Shown here piece by piece: positions 33,614 through 42,345 of a DNA stretch of 64,000 nucleotides; positions within the stretch are counted from its first letter, which is position 1; each line of letters begins with the position of its first letter. The translations under genes and the position numbers were made by a program. The stretch lies in NCBI GenBank assembly GCA_963793415.1, contig CAWCAC010000002.1, forward strand, positions 2,914,001 through 2,978,000. Direction: 5' to 3'. The notes beneath the pieces are model-generated. The model saw only the letters and a list, made by a program, of their open reading frames with translations. It made no database searches and had not been told where the DNA came from. The DNA comes from CAXMST01 sp963793415. GTDB lineage: Bacteria > Actinomycetota > Thermoleophilia > Solirubrobacterales > 70-9.

Positions 33614-33639
33614 GGGCCGGCCCCATCGGGGGCCGGCCC
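33614..33639 (+). terminator. GC-rich hairpin after glnK
   Basis: An 11-bp perfect stem (33614-33624 with 33629-33639) around an ATCG loop lies 29 nt after the glnK stop. There is no U tract. It probably ends or attenuates the amt-glnK transcript before the PucR-type gene. Confidence 0.65.
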
Positions 33640-33694
33640 GCGCCCCGGGCCTCCGTCCACCTACCCCGACCCGGAGGAAAGGCGCGAGAAGGGC

Positions 33695-34849
33695 ATGCGC
33701 GATCTCCACGAACAGATGCTCGCCGCGGTAATCGGCGGTGACGGGCTCGAGGGGATCGCGGAGCTGGCCTCGCACGAGGTCGGCGGGCCGGTAGCGATCG
33801 TGCTCCCCGGCCACGGCATGTCCGCCGTCTGGCCCGAGGACGCCGGTGATGTGACAGCCCTCGTCTCATGGACGGGTGAAGCGCTCGCCGGCCGCAACGG
33901 CACCTTGCCCGACGGCATCGACATCGCCGTGCCGATCCCGGCGAGTGAAAGCGACCTCGGCCGCGTGATCGCGCTGGCTGGCGCCGACCCCTCGGCGCAG
34001 TTCGTGGATCGCGAGGAGGTGCTTCGGCTCGCCGCGCTGACGACGCTGACCGAGCTCGCCGTGGTCGAGGCGCGCGACCAGCTCGCCGAAGAGCTCCGCG
34101 GCAGCCTGATCGAGGAGATGCGCGCCGGCATCGTCTCCGGCGATGAGATCGTGCGCCGTGGCCGGCGCCTCGGCACCGACCTGAGCGTGGGAGGAGTCGC
34201 GATCGCGGCCGCGGCGAGCGGCGGCAAGCCCCGCTACATGGCAGCGATCGTGACCTCGGTCGCCGGCACCGCGATCGCCGAGCCGTTCGGTGACCGGGTC
34301 TTCGCGCTGCTGCCCGCCGACGAGGGCTCCGGCGCCGGCGCCACGGCGAGTTCACGCGCCCAGGAGATCGTCAGCCGCCTCCGCCCTCACGGGCCCGCGG
34401 CAGCCTCATCGCCTTTCACGGATCCGGCCGACTGCGGCCGTGCGCTCGAGGAGGCGGAGCTGATGCTGGACGTGATCGGCCGCGACCCGCGCCTCGCCGA
34501 GCAGCTCGAGGGCGGCATCCCCAGCGGCGTCTACCGGCTCCTGTTCCGCGCCCTCGCCTCGAACCCGGCCGAGGTGGTCCGCTTCTACGAGGACACGGTC
34601 GAATCGCTCGTCGGCCACGACCGCGATTACCACACGGACCTGCTCAACACGCTCGAGGCCTATCTGGCCAACGACTGCAACATGCGTGCAACCGCCGAGG
34701 CCGTCTACGCGCATCGCCACACGGTCGCGCACCGACTCGAGCGGATCAAGGAACTCTGCGGGCTCGACCCGTCCTCGGGGGAGGACCGCGAGCGACTCGG
34801 GCTGGGGATCAAGGCATACCGGCTGATCGAACCAACGCTGCCGCGCTGA
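33695..34849 (+). CDS. PucR C-terminal HTH-domain transcriptional regulator
   Basis: This 384-residue regulator has a C-terminal PucR-type helix-turn-helix (LLNTLEAYLANDCNMRATAE and HRHTVAHRLERIKEL) at about residues 325-375. The N-terminal half is a sensor region with no clear motif, containing a possible GGDEF-like fold as in CdaR relatives. Families of this type control purine, polyamine or sugar-acid use. It follows glnK across a hairpin and precedes two S51 peptidases, so nitrogen metabolism is a reasonable setting. The start was set at ATG 33695, after GAGAAGGG. Confidence 0.88.
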   Translation: MRDLHEQMLAAVIGGDGLEGIAELASHEVGGPVAIVLPGHGMSAVWPEDAGDVTALVSWTGEALAGRNGTLPDGIDIAVPIPASESDLGRVIALAGADPSAQFVDREEVLRLAALTTLTELAVVEARDQLAEELRGSLIEEMRAGIVSGDEIVRRGRRLGTDLSVGGVAIAAAASGGKPRYMAAIVTSVAGTAIAEPFGDRVFALLPADEGSGAGATASSRAQEIVSRLRPHGPAAASSPFTDPADCGRALEEAELMLDVIGRDPRLAEQLEGGIPSGVYRLLFRALASNPAEVVRFYEDTVESLVGHDRDYHTDLLNTLEAYLANDCNMRATAEAVYAHRHTVAHRLERIKELCGLDPSSGEDRERLGLGIKAYRLIEPTLPR

Positions 34850-34888
34850 TCGGGCAACGCACAGCAACAGGAGGAGGTGCAGGAAGAG

Positions 34889-35686
34889 ATGGACGCAACA
34901 GGAGGAGAGGCCAACGTGGTGCCGTTTCCCCGGACCTGGGCCGGAGAGACGCGCCAGATCGTCAGCTTCGGCGGTGGCGGGTTCTCGATGGAGTCCGGGA
35001 ACACGCTGCTCGACGACCACGTGCTGTCGCTGACCGGCCGAGAGCGCCCGCGGGTCTGCTTCGTGCCGACGGCGAGCGGCGACGCCGACCACTACATAGT
35101 CCGCTTCTACCGGGCCTTCAGCCCCGAGCGCTGCGAGCCCTCGCACCTGTCGCTGTTCCGGCGCGACCGGGGCGGCGAGGACCTGCGCGAGTTCCTGCTC
35201 TCGCAGGACCTGATCTACGTCGGCGGCGGCAGCGTGATCAGCATGCTCGGCGCCTGGCGCGCGCACGGGGTCGACACGATCCTGCGGGAGGCGTGGGAGG
35301 CCGGCGTCGTCCTCTGCGGGCTCAGCGCCGGCTCGCTCTGCTGGTACTCGGAGGGCGTCACCTCCTTCCACGGCGAGGTGAGACGCTTCAAGGGCCTCGG
35401 CCTGCTGCCGTGGAGCAACTGCGTCCACTACGGCGACGAGCCCGGCCGCAAGGAGGCGTACTACGCGCACCTGCAGCGCGGCATGTGCCCCGGCTACGCG
35501 GCCGCCGACGGCGCGGCGCTGCACTTCCGCGGGCCACGGATGGTCGAGGCGGTCAGTTCGCGGCCGAAGGCCGGAGCCTGGTGCGTCGGCGACGGCGGCG
35601 AGGAGGTCGTCGAGACGGCGCTGCCCGTGCGCTATCTGGGCGAGCCTCCGGCAGGAGAGGACGCCGACCTGAGCGCGGTAGCGTGA
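34889..35686 (+). CDS. Peptidase S51 (peptidase E/cyanophycinase-like), first of a tandem pair
   Basis: This roughly 265-residue Ser peptidase has the nucleophile motif VLCGLSAGSLCWY, an upstream strand FVPTASGDA, GGGSVISMLGAWRAHG (oxyanion region) and HYGDEPGRKEAY. The family cleaves Asp-X dipeptides or cyanophycin-type chains; which applies here is not evident. Start choice: ATG 34889 lies 11 nt after GGAGGAGG, while the GTG at 34877 is part of that ribosome-binding site. It is closely similar to the next gene, so the pair is a tandem duplication. Confidence 0.91.
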   Translation: MDATGGEANVVPFPRTWAGETRQIVSFGGGGFSMESGNTLLDDHVLSLTGRERPRVCFVPTASGDADHYIVRFYRAFSPERCEPSHLSLFRRDRGGEDLREFLLSQDLIYVGGGSVISMLGAWRAHGVDTILREAWEAGVVLCGLSAGSLCWYSEGVTSFHGEVRRFKGLGLLPWSNCVHYGDEPGRKEAYYAHLQRGMCPGYAAADGAALHFRGPRMVEAVSSRPKAGAWCVGDGGEEVVETALPVRYLGEPPAGEDADLSAVA

Positions 35687-35704
35687 CGGTGTGAGCGTGA
35701 GCGG

Positions 35705-36496
35705 ATGAGCGGGCCGATCGTCGCGATCGGCGGCGCCGAATGGGCGATGCGGCCTGAGAACGAGGCGCTCCACGACTACGTGCTGGGCCTGACCGGCAAG
35801 GAGCACCCCGACGTCTGCCTGCTGCCGACAGCGAGCGGCGATCCGCAGGGGCTGATCTCCTCGTTCCACGGCGCGATCGACCGGCGCGCGGGCAAGGTCA
35901 CGTCGATCTCGCTGTTTCGGCTCGTCGACGGCAACATCGACCTGCGCGAGCAGCTGCTGGCGCAGGACCTGATCTACGTCGCCGGCGGCAACATGGTCAA
36001 CCTGATCGCGCTCTGGCGCGAGCACGGGCTCGACGAGGTGATGCGGGAGGCGCACGCCCAGGGCACGGTCCTCTGTGGCTACAGCGCCGGCTCGATGTGC
36101 TGGTTCGAGTGGGGCGTCTCGCGCGGCGTCGGCACACCGGTCGCCAACCCGGGACTGGGCCTGCTCACGGGCAGCCACTGCGTCCACTACTCGCAGGACC
36201 CCGCCCGCCGTAGCGCCTACATGGAGCTCGTCGCCGCCGGCACTATCCCCGGCGGCATTGCGCTCGACGACCACGCCGCGGCGCTGTTCCGTGACGGCGC
36301 CCTGGTCGAGGCCGTGCGCTCCCGCGAGACCGCCCGCGCCTTCTCAGTCGAGGCGGAGCCCGACGGCGCCACCGAGACCGAGATCCCGACCCGGATGGTC
36401 GAGTCCTCGTCGCGGCCGACCGTCGAGCCGGCGCTCGAGGAGATGCGGGCGGTCCGCCGGATGCGCAGCGGCGGCGGCATGCTGCCGCGTGGCTGA
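35705..36496 (+). CDS. Peptidase S51 (peptidase E/cyanophycinase-like), second of a tandem pair
   Basis: This 263-residue paralogue of the previous gene keeps LLPTASGDPQ, DLIYVAGGNMVNLIALWREHG, the nucleophile motif CGYSAGSMCWFEWGVS and HCVHYSQDPARRSAYMEL. It starts 18 nt after its neighbour, so the two are one unit. The paralogues differ most at the N-terminus, where the first has about 20 more residues, and in the C-terminal 50 residues, which points to a split in substrate choice. It likely releases acidic dipeptide nitrogen in the cytoplasm. Confidence 0.91.
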   Translation: MSGPIVAIGGAEWAMRPENEALHDYVLGLTGKEHPDVCLLPTASGDPQGLISSFHGAIDRRAGKVTSISLFRLVDGNIDLREQLLAQDLIYVAGGNMVNLIALWREHGLDEVMREAHAQGTVLCGYSAGSMCWFEWGVSRGVGTPVANPGLGLLTGSHCVHYSQDPARRSAYMELVAAGTIPGGIALDDHAAALFRDGALVEAVRSRETARAFSVEAEPDGATETEIPTRMVESSSRPTVEPALEEMRAVRRMRSGGGMLPRG

Positions 36497-36580
36497 GCCG
36501 GGCGACGGAGCACCGGCCCGCCGGGCGCGCCGCCCGCCGGCCCCAGCCGCGGCGAACCAAGGACTCTGAGGCGATCTACG

Positions 36581-36760
36581 TACCTATACGGTCGGCAGAA
36601 CGCAGCAAAGATCGCCGGATCGCACGCGCTGGCGATTGGGGTCCTGACCTACGGCGGCGGGCTGCACGTGGCGCTGCACGCCGACCCGGACAACCTGCCC
36701 GACATCGAGCAGCTGCCACCGATGTTCGAGGCGGCGCTCGAGGGGCTCGAGTCGGCCCCG
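36581..36760 (+). pseudogene. Relic of a wax ester synthase/DGAT-like acyltransferase (C-terminal end)
   Basis: A plus-strand frame with no start codon reads YLYGRQNAAKIAGSH, then ALAIGVLTYGGGLHVALHAD and PDNLPDIEQLPPMFEAAL. This matches the terminal motif of WS/DGAT O-acyltransferases, where a SYxGxL-type strand, an ADxDxxPD turn and a closing helix end the protein. The catalytic HHxxxDG and the rest of the gene are absent. The frame runs on to a TGA at 36827 inside the antisense coiled-coil gene. Only about 60 residues remain, so this is a decayed or deleted gene. Confidence 0.6.
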
Positions 36761-36761
36761 C

Positions 36762-37850
36762 TCAGTCGAGGAACTCGCGCTTCGCGCGCTCAGCGGCGGC
36801 CCGGGCCTCTTCCTCGGTCCGTCGCTTGATCTCGGCCTCGACCTCCTCGTGGCGCTTCCGCACGAGCTCTTCAGCCTCGGCCGCCGCCTTCGCGGCCTCA
36901 CGCTCCATCTCGGTCCGGATCTGGCGCTCGATCTCCTCTGAGCGCTTCTCAGCCTCGGCGGCGGCGCGCTCCTCGGCGTCGGCACGAAGCCGGCGCTGCT
37001 CCTCGGCGAGACGGCGCTTGAGCTGCTCCTCGGCCTCGCGCTCGGCCCGCTGACGGGCCCGCTCGGCCTCCACCGCCGCCTCCGCCTCCAGCTTCTCGGC
37101 CTCGGCCGCGAGCCGCTCGGCAGCCTGGCGGCGGGCGCGTTCCTCAGCGTCGGCGGCGACCTGGTCGGCGAGCCGGGTCAGCTTCTGCTCGGCCACGTTC
37201 AGCTTCCGTTCGACGTCCTCGCGAAGGCGACGCTCGCCGTCGGCGCGGCGATCGGCTTCCTCGGTGCGGCGCTCGACCTCCTCGGCGACGAGCCGTCGCT
37301 GGGTCTCGGCCTGCTCCTCGAGCTCGGCCGCCTTCCCGGCGAGCGCCTCGCGCTCCTTCTCGGTCGCGGCCTCGACCTGCTTGGCGATGCGCTCGGCGGC
37401 CTGCTTCTGAAGCTTGGCGGCCGCATTCCTGAGCTTCTGCTCGGCCTGCTGGCGAAGCCGGTCGCGGGTCTCGTGGAGGCGCAACTCGTAGCGCTCCGCC
37501 GCGGCTCTGGCCGCGGCGACGGCGGCCTCCTCGGCCTCCTCGGCGACGGCGCGGGACTCCTCGGCCTCGCGCAGCGCCATGTTCCGCTCCTCGACGGCCT
37601 TGCGGGCCAGCGCCTCGGCCTTCGACGCGCGCAGCGAGGCCTCCCGCGCCTCAGCCGAGATCCGGCGAACGTCCTCGGCGAGCGCGTCGATTCCGCTGCG
37701 CCGCGCCTCCTCGATCGCGGAGCCGACGCCGTCGGCGGCGCCGCGCGCGGCCTCGACCGCGACCTCGGGCGCGGGCCCGTCGCCGGAGGGGGCCGGAGCC
37801 TGCTCCTCCTCCTGCCGGTCGACCGATTCTGCTTGCTGGTCCTCCTGCAT
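36762..37850 (-). CDS. Long coiled-coil protein
   Basis: This 362-residue protein has no recognised enzyme domain. After an acidic, Pro-rich head of about 35 residues, almost the whole chain is a charged alpha-helical rod of Ala/Glu/Arg heptads such as RRLREDVERKLNVAEQKLTRL. Such proteins may act as scaffolds or filaments in cell-shape or DNA-segregation roles, but nothing in the sequence decides this. The bias towards GAG and GCG codons makes the opposite strand look open, which explains spurious frames there. It ends next to the WS/DGAT relic. Confidence 0.85.
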   Translation of the reverse strand: MQEDQQAESVDRQEEEQAPAPSGDGPAPEVAVEAARGAADGVGSAIEEARRSGIDALAEDVRRISAEAREASLRASKAEALARKAVEERNMALREAEESRAVAEEAEEAAVAAARAAAERYELRLHETRDRLRQQAEQKLRNAAAKLQKQAAERIAKQVEAATEKEREALAGKAAELEEQAETQRRLVAEEVERRTEEADRRADGERRLREDVERKLNVAEQKLTRLADQVAADAEERARRQAAERLAAEAEKLEAEAAVEAERARQRAEREAEEQLKRRLAEEQRRLRADAEERAAAEAEKRSEEIERQIRTEMEREAAKAAAEAEELVRKRHEEVEAEIKRRTEEEARAAAERAKREFLD

Positions 37851-37909
37851 CTATCTCAGCTCCGTGCGGCCCCGGGACGAGCGGGGCGAAGAGACGACCC
37901 TACCCGGGT

Positions 37910-38134
37910 TCAAGGAAGCTCGGCGCCGGGCGAGCCCTGGTAGGTGCGGGCCGCGATCAGGGTCAGCAGTGTGGTGAAGAAGATGAGCAGGATCGAGAAG
38001 GCGACGAGCTTCGGCATCTTCGCCGCATGGGCGTAGATGCCGAGCAGAAAGCCGACCCCCATAAGGATTCCGTAGTAGGCGGAGGAATCGGGAAGCAGGC
38101 TCGCCAGCTTCAGGGCTCCGCTGAAGATCTCCAC
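37910..38134 (-). CDS. Small two-helix membrane protein
   Basis: This 74-residue protein has two hydrophobic segments, ILMGVGFLLGIYAHAA and KLVAFSILLIFFTTLLTLIAA, and no recognised family. GTG 38134 was chosen because GATAAT ends 6 nt before it, giving a leaderless start; the longer open frame upstream runs through the divergent moxR promoter and coding region. Its promoter overlaps that of the MoxR gene. Function unknown. Confidence 0.7.
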   Translation of the reverse strand: MEIFSGALKLASLLPDSSAYYGILMGVGFLLGIYAHAAKMPKLVAFSILLIFFTTLLTLIAARTYQGSPGAELP

Positions 38135-38140
38135 CCCGCC

Positions 38141-38148
38141 ATTATCAT
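38141..38148. promoter_or_regulatory. Overlapping divergent -10 hexamers
   Basis: On the minus strand GATAAT (38141-38146) lies 6 nt before the GTG of the small membrane gene. On the plus strand TATCAT (38143-38148) lies 10 nt before the moxR ATG. The hexamers share four bases. Confidence 0.55.
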
Positions 38149-38158
38149 CACCCCGGCG

Positions 38159-39103
38159 ATGTCCGATGCCGTCACCCCCTCCCCCGGCCCCCCGGCCGAC
38201 GCTCCGGAAACCGTCGAGCAGACCCGCGCCGCGCTCGAAGCGGTCGGCTATCTGGCGGACTCCTCGGCGGCGCTGGTCTCCCACCTCGCCCAGCAGCTCG
38301 GCAAGCCCGTGCTAGTCGAGGGGCCGGCCGGAGTCGGCAAGACGGAGCTCGCGAAGGCGCTCGCCCGTTCTACCGGGCGCGAGCTGATCCGGCTGCAGTG
38401 CTACGAGGGCCTCGACGAAGCGAAGGCCCTCTACGAGTGGAACTACCGCAAGCAGCTGCTGCGGATCCAGGCCGAAGCGGCCACCTCCGAGGAGGCCTCG
38501 GGGTCCTCCTCGTTCGACGAGATCTTCGCCGAGGAGTTCCTGCTGACGCGGCCGCTGCTGACCGCGATCGCCTCGACCGATCCGGTCGTGTTGCTGATCG
38601 ACGAGATCGACAAGACCGATCAGGAGTTCGAGGCGATGCTGCTCGAGGTCCTCTCCGACTTCCAGATCTCGATCCCCGAGCTCGGGGTGATCGAGGCCCG
38701 CACGCACCCGATCGTGCTGCTCACCTCGAACAACTCGCGCGAGCTGACCGAGGCGCTGAAGCGCCGCTGCCTGTACCTGTGGCTCGACTACCCGGACATC
38801 GACCGCGAGCTCGAGATCGTCCGCCTGCACACGCCGGAGCTCGACGAGACGCTCGGCCGCCGGCTCGTCGAGGTGGTGCAGATGGTCCGCGAGCTCGACC
38901 TCAAGAAGCCGCCGTCGATCGCCGAGTCGATCGACTGGGCGCGGGCGCTGCTGCTGCTCGGTGCCGACGAGATCGACGCCGAGACCTTCCGCAAGACGAT
39001 GAGCGTGATCGTCAAGCACCGCACCGACCTCGACCTCGTCGCCGAGCGCGTCGGGACGCGGCTCGCGGGTGCGCTGTCGTCCGGGGCCGAGCCGGGGTCA
39101 TGA
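38159..39103 (+). CDS. MoxR-family AAA+ ATPase
   Basis: This 314-residue ATPase has a Walker A motif VEGPAGVGKTELA, Walker B VVLLIDEIDK, sensor 1 LLTSNNSRELTEALKRRCLY and the C-terminal lid. MoxR proteins act as chaperones for the maturation of metal-containing or oligomeric complexes, usually with a VWA-domain partner, which is the next gene (ATGA overlap). The pair resembles CoxD/CoxE-like modules, but no CO dehydrogenase gene is nearby, so the client is unknown. ATG 38159 was chosen from the promoter position. Confidence 0.93.
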   Translation: MSDAVTPSPGPPADAPETVEQTRAALEAVGYLADSSAALVSHLAQQLGKPVLVEGPAGVGKTELAKALARSTGRELIRLQCYEGLDEAKALYEWNYRKQLLRIQAEAATSEEASGSSSFDEIFAEEFLLTRPLLTAIASTDPVVLLIDEIDKTDQEFEAMLLEVLSDFQISIPELGVIEARTHPIVLLTSNNSRELTEALKRRCLYLWLDYPDIDRELEIVRLHTPELDETLGRRLVEVVQMVRELDLKKPPSIAESIDWARALLLLGADEIDAETFRKTMSVIVKHRTDLDLVAERVGTRLAGALSSGAEPGS

Positions 39104-40548
39104 GCGCGGGGATCCCCGGCGATCGGCGGCCCGCCGACGCGCCCGGACCCCAGAGCCATCTTCCCGACGGCTTCGCTCCGCGGATCCTCAGCTTCTGCGA
39201 GGACCTCCGCAACGAGGGCGTCGCGATCGGCACCTCCGAGATCCTCGACGCGTTCGAGGCGCTCTCGACGATCCCCTGGGAGCGCCGTGAGGACTTCCGC
39301 GAGGCGATGGCGGCGACCCTGGCCAAGTCCCAGGAGGACCGCCGCATCTTCGAGCTGATCTTCGACCGCTTCTTCTTCAGGGCTGCCGAGGCCGAGGCAC
39401 TCGAGCGCGGCGTCGGCGAGAACGCCGAGCTCGGCGATGGCGGAGAGCGGCTCGACCTCGACGCGCTGCGCGAACTCGTCCGCCAGGCGATCGCCGAAGG
39501 CGACGAGCCGGCGATGCGCGATCTCGCGCGGCTCGCGGTCGCAGGCTTTGGGCGCCAGGGCGAGGGCTCGGGCGTGGTCGGGGTCGACGTCCAGAGGATC
39601 CGCCGCGCGCTCGGGCTGCAGCCGGGACAGAGCCCGCCGCAGCCACCGGCCGAGGCCGAGATCGACGAGGAGCGGCCGCCGCCGCTCGATCGCGACGGCC
39701 TGCGCGAGTTCGAGGGCCACCTGCGCCGGGAGCTCGAGCGGGCCCTGATCGAACGGACCGAGAAGCTGCCCCCTTCGCGCCCGCTCGCCGAGCTCGACCG
39801 GGCGCTGCCGACGAGTCCGACCCAGGACCTCGCCGCGATCCACCGCGCCGTCACCCAGCTCAAGCGGCGGCTCGCGACCCTCGGGCACGACCAACGAGGC
39901 CGGAGGCGGGGCCGCGTCGTCGACGTCCGCAGGACGATGCGCACCTCGCTCGAGACCGGCGGCGTGCCGATGCACCTGCGCTACCGGCCGAAGCGACCAC
40001 GCCGGCCCGAGATCTATGTGCTCTGCGACGTCTCGACCTCGGTCACCTCGGCGAGCATGTTCTTCCTCAGCGTCCTGCACGCCCTGCACGACTCGTTCCG
40101 GAAGCTGCGCAGCTTCGTCTTCATCGAGCGGATCAGCGAGGTCACCGAGACGTTCGAGAAGGAGCGCGACTTCCGCAAGATCTCGGAGAAGATCAGCCGC
40201 GACGGCGGCGTCGCCGACGTCTCCGGCTACACCGACTACGGCCGCGTCTGGAATGAGTTCCTGACCGAGATCTCCGGCGACCTCGATCCGCGCTCGACCG
40301 TGATCGTGCTCGGCGACGCCCGCACCAACGGCCGCGACCCGCATCCGGAGGTCTTCGCGCGGATCACCGAGCGCGCCGGCCGCACCTTCTGGCTCAACCC
40401 CGAGCCGCGCCTGTACTGGAACTACGGCGATTCGGTGATGGCTACCTACGAGCCCCACGTGACCCGGGCCTTCGAGTGCTGGACGACCAAGCACCTCGAG
40501 GAGTTCGTCGACGTGATCGCCGGTAGCACCCACACGGCCGAGGCCTGA
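39100..40548 (+). CDS. VWA-domain (CoxE-like) protein, MoxR partner
   Basis: This 482-residue partner of the MoxR ATPase has an N-terminal helical half containing FCEDLRNEGVAIGTSEILDA. The C-terminal VWA/CoxE domain (about 305-475) has the metal-ion site YVLCDVSTSVTSASM (DxSxS), VSGYTDYGRVWNEF and VIVLGDARTNGRDP. It is likely cytoplasmic and binds MoxR during client maturation. It starts by a 4-bp overlap with moxR, so the two are translated together. Confidence 0.92.
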   Translation: MSAGIPGDRRPADAPGPQSHLPDGFAPRILSFCEDLRNEGVAIGTSEILDAFEALSTIPWERREDFREAMAATLAKSQEDRRIFELIFDRFFFRAAEAEALERGVGENAELGDGGERLDLDALRELVRQAIAEGDEPAMRDLARLAVAGFGRQGEGSGVVGVDVQRIRRALGLQPGQSPPQPPAEAEIDEERPPPLDRDGLREFEGHLRRELERALIERTEKLPPSRPLAELDRALPTSPTQDLAAIHRAVTQLKRRLATLGHDQRGRRRGRVVDVRRTMRTSLETGGVPMHLRYRPKRPRRPEIYVLCDVSTSVTSASMFFLSVLHALHDSFRKLRSFVFIERISEVTETFEKERDFRKISEKISRDGGVADVSGYTDYGRVWNEFLTEISGDLDPRSTVIVLGDARTNGRDPHPEVFARITERAGRTFWLNPEPRLYWNYGDSVMATYEPHVTRAFECWTTKHLEEFVDVIAGSTHTAEA

Positions 40549-40577
40549 GCTCACTGATCTAGACTCCCGCTCGCAAC

Positions 40578-40697
40578 AGGGGTGCTCGCGGGCAAGCGGG
40601 CTGAGATAGCGCCCCCTCGACCGGTCCGGCTACTGCCGGTCCGTGAAACCCCGGCGCTGACCCTCAGAACCTGTGCGGTAATGCGCGCGAAGGGAGA
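40578..40697 (+). promoter_or_regulatory. TPP riboswitch (THI element)
   Basis: The conserved thiamine-pyrophosphate aptamer marks are in order: GGGGTGC (40579), CTGAGA (40601), GAACCTG (40667) and CGAAGGGA (40688). The P3 arm is lengthened by a GC-rich stem (about 40620-40645). GGGAGA at its 3' end lies about 13 nt before the GTG of the ABC ATPase gene, which suits translational control by sequestering the ribosome-binding site when TPP is bound. Confidence 0.93.
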
Positions 40698-40708
40698 CGA
40701 CGGCGAAA

Positions 40709-41499
40709 GTGGCAGCCCCCGAGGATCCGAGAGTCACGGTCAGCGGGCTCGAGCACGGCTTCGGCGAGCTCACCGTCCTCGAGGGGATCGACCTCACCGT
40801 CGCCGCCGACGAGGTCGTCGCCCTCGTCGGGCCCTCCGGCTGCGGCAAGTCGACGCTGCTCGAGCTGATCGCCGGGCTCGCGGAGCAGCGCGCCGGCGAG
40901 ATCGACGTGGCCGGCGCTTCGGACACCGGCCGAGCGCCTCGAGGCCTGCGCCTACATGCCGCAGGCCGATCTGCTGCTGCCCTGGCTGCGGGCGATCGAC
41001 AACGCCGCGCTGGCGCGCCGGCTCGCCGGCGCCTCGCGCCCGCGAGGCCCGCGAGCAGGCGCAGCCGATGTTCGAGCGGGTCGGCCTCGCCGGGTTCGAG
41101 CGGGCCCGCCCGGCGGAGCTCTCGGGCGGGATGCGCCAGCGCGTCGCCTTCGCGCGGACCCTGCTCACCGGCAAGCCGGTGCTGCTGCTCGACGAGCCGT
41201 TCGCCGCCCTCGACGCGATCACCCGCGCCGACCTGCAGTCGTGGCTGAGGACGGTTCTCGAGGACGAGCCGCGGACGGTCCTGCTCGTCACCCACGACGT
41301 CGAGGAGGCGCTGTTCCTCGCCGACCGCGTGATCGTGCTCTCGCCGCGGCCGGGGCGCCCGGTCTGGGAGGGCTCCGCCCCCGACCCCACGCCCGAGGGC
41401 CGGCGCGATCGAGCCGCCGCGGTCACCGCCCCGGGCTTCGTGGCGGCACGCGAGCAGGCCCTGCACGCGCTCGGCTCCGGGGGAGCGGTGCCCGCGTGA
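40709..41499 (+). pseudogene. thiZ: ABC transporter ATP-binding protein, thiamine-precursor type, two +1 frameshifts
   Basis: The protein would be about 262 residues but is spread over three frames. Frame 1 carries Walker A (VGPSGCGKSTLLELIAG), frame 2 the Q-loop (AYMPQADLLLPWL) and frame 3 the signature LSGGMRQR, Walker B VLLLDEPFAAL and the VTHD switch. Each junction (about 40915-40932 and 41030-41048) needs one extra base removed. All motifs are intact, so sequencing or assembly error is as likely as true decay. It is the first gene after the TPP riboswitch. The GTG start follows AGGGAGACG. Confidence 0.85.
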
Positions 41500-42291
41500 G
41501 AGCGCGCGCCGTCAACGTGCTCGCGCCGCTGGCGCTGCTCGTGCTCCTGCTCGTCGCCTGGCAGGTCGCCGCGAAGTGGGACCTGATCGCCGACGCGCTT
41601 GGAATCGAGCCGTTCCTCGTCCCGGCGCCGACCGAGGTCGCGACCTCGCTCGGCGACAACGTCGACCTGCTCGCGGACAACGCCTGGGTGACGCTGCGCG
41701 AGGTCCTGCTCGGATTCGCGCTGGCGATCGCCGTCGGCGTCGCCTTCGCGGTCGTGCTTCATCTCTCGCCGCTCCTGCGGCGCGCCTTCTACCCGGTGAT
41801 CGTCGCCAGCCAGACCGTCCCGATCATCGTCATCGCACCGATCCTCGTGGTCTGGTTCGGGTTCGGGATCGGGCCGAAGGTCGCGATCATCGCGTTGATC
41901 TGCTTCTTCCCGATCACCGTCAACACGCTCGACGGGCTCGGCTCGGTCGAGCCCGCGCAGCGCAAGATGATGCGGTCGCTGGGGGCCAGCCGTCGCCAGA
42001 TCCTGACCCGGCTCGAGCTGCCGGCCTCACTGCCGTACTTCTTCAGCGGCGCCAAGATCGCGGCCGCGATCGCGGTGATCGGCGCCGTCTTCGGCGAGTG
42101 GGCCGGATCCGACTCCGGGCTCGGCCACCTGATGCTCGTCGACAACGCCCAGCTCGAGGTTGCACGGCTGTTCGCCGCGATCTTCGTGCTCTCGCTGATG
42201 GCGATCGCCCTCTTTGCCCTGATCGGCCTGATCGAGCGGCGCGTCGCCTGGTGGCCGTCGAGCGACGACCGCACGCGGCGGTCCGGAGTGA
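41496..42291 (+). CDS. thiX: ABC transporter permease, thiamine-precursor type; stop probably displaced
   Basis: This BPD-type permease of about 264 residues overlaps the ATPase stop (GTGA). Six helices are present. The coupling motif EPAQRKMMRSLGASRRQIL and EWAGSDSGLGHLM identify it as a SsuC/ThiX-like importer subunit. In its own frame no stop occurs before 43542. A natural TGA (42289-42291) is reached only if one base is removed near the end, so it too seems to carry a +1 shift. It sits between the ATPase and the binding protein. Confidence 0.82.
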
Positions 42292-42345
42292 GCGTGGAGA
42301 CTCAGAGAAAGCGACTGGAGGACGAATTGAGAGATCGACCCATAG

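Noticed and set aside
36508..36545. GC-rich near-palindrome after the second S51 gene
   Set aside because: The arms do not pair cleanly when written out, so it was not listed as a terminator.
36762..37850. Internal repeats in the coiled-coil gene as possible DNA repeats
   Set aside because: The repetition is from Ala/Glu/Arg heptads at the protein level and shows no exact DNA period.
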